Below are positions 6,129-11,611 of a DNA stretch of 11,611 nt, piece after piece. The notes beneath the pieces are model-generated. The model did no database searches. It worked only from the letters and a program-made list of their open reading frames with translations, and was not told the origin of the DNA. This DNA is from Verrucomicrobiaceae bacterium (GTDB lineage: Bacteria; Verrucomicrobiota; Verrucomicrobiae; Verrucomicrobiales; Akkermansiaceae): positions 1 through 11,611 of the forward strand of contig RPOS01000100.1 of NCBI GenBank assembly GCA_003820635.1, in the 5' to 3' direction. A program made the translations under genes and the position numbers. The stretch's first letter is position 1; each line of letters begins with the position of its first letter.

Positions 6129-6219
6129 GGCGGCGGCGTCTCCCGCTTCCGCCTGAACACACAATGGTTCCTCGTCGGGGCGGCGGCTGCCGCACTGAAA
6201 TCTCCGGAGGCTCCGGGGG
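6129..6219 (+). promoter_or_regulatory. GC-rich structured rplJ-rplL spacer
   Basis: The 137-nt spacer can form three small hairpins. GGCGG/CCGCC (6132-6136 with 6149-6153) has a 12-nt loop. GCGGC/GCCGC (6180-6184 with 6189-6193) has a GGCT loop. CCGGA/TCCGG (6204-6208 with 6212-6216) has a GGC loop and can be extended at the base by TCT/GGG with G-U pairs. None has a U-run. L12 is needed in several copies per L10, so a structured boundary that stabilises the downstream message is plausible; that role is inference. Confidence 0.4.
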
Positions 6220-6245
6220 CGACGATACCGCAAAGAGAAAACATA

Positions 6246-6620
6246 ATGTCCAACATCGCACAACTCGCAGAAGAACTCGGCAAGCTCACCGTCCTGGAAG
6301 CTGTCGAACTCGTTAAACAACTCGAAGAAACCTGGGGCGTCTCCGCCGCAGCTCCCGTCGCCATGGTTGCCGGCCCCGCCGCCGCCGCCGAGGCCGTCGA
6401 AGAGAAAACCGAATTCGACGTCGTCATCGCCGAAGCTGGCGCCAACAAGATTGCCGTCATCAAGGCGGTGCGCGAAGTGGCTCCAGGCCTGGGTCTTGCA
6501 GACGCCAAGAAGCTCGTCGAAAGCGCGCCTGCCAAGGTGCTCGAAGGCGTGGCCAAGGACGCTGCCGAAGCCGCCAAGAAGAAGCTCGAAGAGGCTGGTG
6601 CCAAAATCGAGCTCAAGTAA
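6246..6620 (+). CDS. rplL: 50S ribosomal protein L7/L12 (bL12)
   Basis: L12 is the multicopy stalk protein that recruits translational GTPases, including EF-Tu from this locus. The 124-residue protein has an N-terminal dimerisation and L10-binding helix pair (1-31), an Ala-rich hinge (about 33-52) and the factor-binding C-terminal domain (55-124, starting [21 protein letters not shown]). The factor-contact helix KIAVIKAVR (68-76) is intact. The next loop reads [16 protein letters not shown] (77-92), one residue longer than the usual R-x-x-T-GLGLKEAK, with Pro in place of Thr and Ala at the position equivalent to E. coli K81. The start follows GCAAAGAGAAAACATA; AAAGAG is at best a faint Shine-Dalgarno. 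Cotranscription with rplJ is expected. Confidence 0.98.
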   Translation: MSNIAQLAEELGKLTVLEAVELVKQLEETWGVSAAAPVAMVAGPAAAAEAVEEKTEFDVVIAEAGANKIAVIKAVREVAPGLGLADAKKLVESAPAKVLEGVAKDAAEAAKKKLEEAGAKIELK

Positions 6621-6635
6621 CCATCACCGGATTTC

Positions 6636-6663
6636 TCCCGGGGCGGTTCGCGCCGCCCCGGGA
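6636..6663 (+). terminator. 11-bp GC-rich hairpin after rplL (probable attenuator)
   Basis: TCCCGGGGCGG (6636-6646) pairs perfectly with CCGCCCCGGGA (6653-6663) across a TTCGCG loop, 15 nt after the rplL stop. The tail is ATTTCC, so the U-run is short. E. coli has a partial terminator in the same rplL-rpoB spacer that lowers rpoBC expression relative to ribosomal proteins. The position and strength here suggest the same role. Confidence 0.65.
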
Positions 6664-6668
6664 ATTTC

Positions 6669-6734
6669 CGTCGAAACCGGAGCGAGATTCTTGCTTTTCC
6701 AAGACAAACCGAGGCTTTCGCTCCGATTCCGACG
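6669..6734 (+). promoter_or_regulatory. Long interrupted stem in the rpoB leader
   Basis: CGTCG (6669-6673) pairs with CGACG (6730-6734). AA (6675-6676) pairs with TT (6727-6728) between two single mismatches. CGGAGCGA (6678-6685) pairs with TCGCTCCG (6718-6725). This gives 15 Watson-Crick pairs over 17 positions. The enclosed 32 nt can form an inner hairpin, TCTTG (6689-6693) with CAAGA (6700-6704). E. coli has an RNase III cleavage stem in this spacer; a comparable double-stranded site is a reasonable reading, not a proven one. Confidence 0.55.
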
Positions 6735-6762
6735 CATCCCTTCACCGCTTGAGAACCAACCC

Positions 6763-6787
6763 GCCTGAGACCGTTCGCGGCTCGGGC
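6763..6787 (+). promoter_or_regulatory. UUCG-loop hairpin before rpoB
   Basis: GCCTGAG (6763-6769) pairs with CTCGGGC (6781-6787), including one G-U pair. After a single bulged A (6770), CCG (6771-6773) pairs with CGG (6778-6780), closed by a TTCG tetraloop. The structure ends 31 nt before the rpoB ATG and is followed by an AT-rich stretch. It completes a series of three folds in the 198-nt spacer. Confidence 0.55.
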
Positions 6788-6818
6788 TCAATTTGTCATT
6801 AGAATACCACACAACGCC

Positions 6819-10772
<3,954 letters not shown>

Positions 10773-10818
10773 TCCGAGCCACGCGAACCCCTAACCTGAC
10801 CTTTAACGATCTAACAAC

Positions 10819-11611
10819 ATGAGTGTCGATACCAACCTTCGCGAACTCTTCGGCGTGGACGAGCGCCCGGAAGCCTTTGACCAGGTTTCCATCACCGTGG
10901 CCTCCCCGGAAATCATCCGCTCCTGGTCCAAGGGCGAGGTGAAAAACCCGGAAACCATCAACTACCGGACCTTCAAGCCGGAAAAAGGCGGACTCTTCTG
11001 CGAGCGGATCTTCGGACCCACCCGCGACTGGGAGTGTGCCTGCGGCAAATACAAGCGCATCAAGCACAAGGGCGTCGTCTGCGACCGTTGCGGCGTGGAA
11101 GTCACCCTGAGCCGCGTCCGCCGCGAGCGCATGGGCCACATCGAGCTCGCCGTGCCGGTTTCCCACATCTGGTTCTACAAGTGCATGCCATCGCGCATCG
11201 GCCTGATGCTCGACATGAGCGCCCGCCAGCTCGAGCGTGTGATCTATTACGAGGATTACGTCGTCACCGAGCCCGGCAACACCGCGCTCGAACTCGGCCA
11301 ACTCCTCACCGAAAACGAACTCCGCGAAGCAGAGGACACCTACGGTGACGGATCGTTCAAGGCATCGATGGGTGCCGAAGCGATCCAGGAGCTGCTCAAG
11401 CAGATCGACCTCGCCGAGCTTCAGGTGAAGCTTGAGGAGGAACTCGGCACCACCCGTTCCAAGCAGAACAAGAAGAAGCTCAGCAAGCGTCTGAAAATCT
11501 GCCAGGGCTTCGCCGCTTCCAAGTCGCGCCCCGAGTGGATGATCCAGACCGTGCTGCCCGTGATCCCTCCGGACCTGCGTCCGCTGGTTCCGCTCGAAGG
11601 CGGCCGCTTCG
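10819..11611 (+). CDS. rpoC: DNA-directed RNA polymerase subunit beta', N-terminal part (cut by window edge)
   Basis: RpoC carries the catalytic Mg-binding loop and the clamp of RNA polymerase; only the first 264 residues are in the window. The N-terminal zinc-binding element is clear, with Cys73, Cys75, Cys88 and Cys91 in [19 protein letters not shown], and is followed by [20 protein letters not shown]. After that come [20 protein letters not shown] and the clamp helices region. The segment near the edge ends in [18 protein letters not shown], the conserved motif just before the lid and active-centre regions. The N-terminus [12 protein letters not shown] precedes the usual [18 protein letters not shown]. 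The ATG at 10819 follows CGATCTAACAAC without a Shine-Dalgarno. The frame remains open to the last base, so truncation is only by the window. It is cotranscribed with rpoB. Confidence 0.98.
   Translation, partial: MSVDTNLRELFGVDERPEAFDQVSITVASPEIIRSWSKGEVKNPETINYRTFKPEKGGLFCERIFGPTRDWECACGKYKRIKHKGVVCDRCGVEVTLSRVRRERMGHIELAVPVSHIWFYKCMPSRIGLMLDMSARQLERVIYYEDYVVTEPGNTALELGQLLTENELREAEDTYGDGSFKASMGAEAIQELLKQIDLAELQVKLEEELGTTRSKQNKKKLSKRLKICQGFAASKSRPEWMIQTVLPVIPPDLRPLVPLEGGRF

Noticed and set aside
6164..6245. Small open frame starting at ATG 6164 in the rplJ-rplL spacer
   Set aside because: It has no ribosome-binding signal, has a Gly/Arg-rich shadow-like composition and overlaps the rplL start in another frame; the GC-rich hairpins explain the sequence better.
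6776..6805. TAGAAT at 6800-6805 as the -10 box of a private rpoB promoter
   Set aside because: No -35 hexamer lies at 16-18 nt upstream (that region is the GC-rich UUCG hairpin), and the start would leave a leader of only a few nucleotides.

Overview
This window is a conserved housekeeping locus from a GC-rich bacterium, not an accessory island. Left to right it holds the 3' end of a UvrD/Rep-type DNA helicase gene (+), a convergent gene for an exported parvulin-type peptidyl-prolyl isomerase (-), a 378-nt regulatory gap, and then one long rightward block: tRNA-Thr(GGT) - tuf - tRNA-Trp(CCA) - secE - nusG - rplK - rplA - rplJ - rplL - rpoB - rpoC (cut by the right edge). I recognise no transposase, integrase, CRISPR array, phage gene or toxin-antitoxin pair.

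Organism: the order tRNA-Thr-tuf-tRNA-Trp-secE-nusG-rplKAJL-rpoBC, the RpoB and RplK wording and the G+C-rich codon use suggest a diderm bacterium. The PVC group, most likely Verrucomicrobiota, is my best guess. This is inference from family resemblance, not a search result. None of the ten visible start codons is preceded by a recognisable Shine-Dalgarno sequence at normal spacing. Several starts follow A/C-rich runs such as AACAAC or CCACACAAC.

How it works together: tuf makes EF-Tu, and the two tRNAs beside it are among its cargo. secE encodes a small subunit of the Sec translocon, nusG a transcription elongation factor, rplK/A/J/L the L11/L1/L10/L12 parts of the ribosomal GTPase-associated region and L1 stalk, and rpoB/rpoC the two large RNA polymerase subunits. 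A good promoter (TTGACA, 16-nt spacer, extended -10 TGCTAAGGT, GC-rich discriminator) lies at 1703-1730, upstream of tRNA-Thr, and may drive much of the block.

The most interesting content is between the genes. (1) A terminator-like hairpin with a T5 tail (1761-1805) lies between that promoter and tRNA-Thr. (2) Tandem hairpins separate tuf from tRNA-Trp. (3) The rplK leader carries a perfect 12-bp direct repeat. (4) The rplJ-rplL spacer is structured. (5) The 198-nt rplL-rpoB spacer can fold into three successive structures: an 11-bp GC-rich attenuator-like hairpin, a long interrupted stem with an inner hairpin, and a UUCG-loop hairpin. These look like the devices that would uncouple tRNA, EF-Tu, ribosomal protein and polymerase output within one transcript, and they are the best candidates for something undescribed. 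The protein genes are conventional, apart from an apparent insertion in SecE, an odd loop in L12 and a low-complexity stretch in the helicase.
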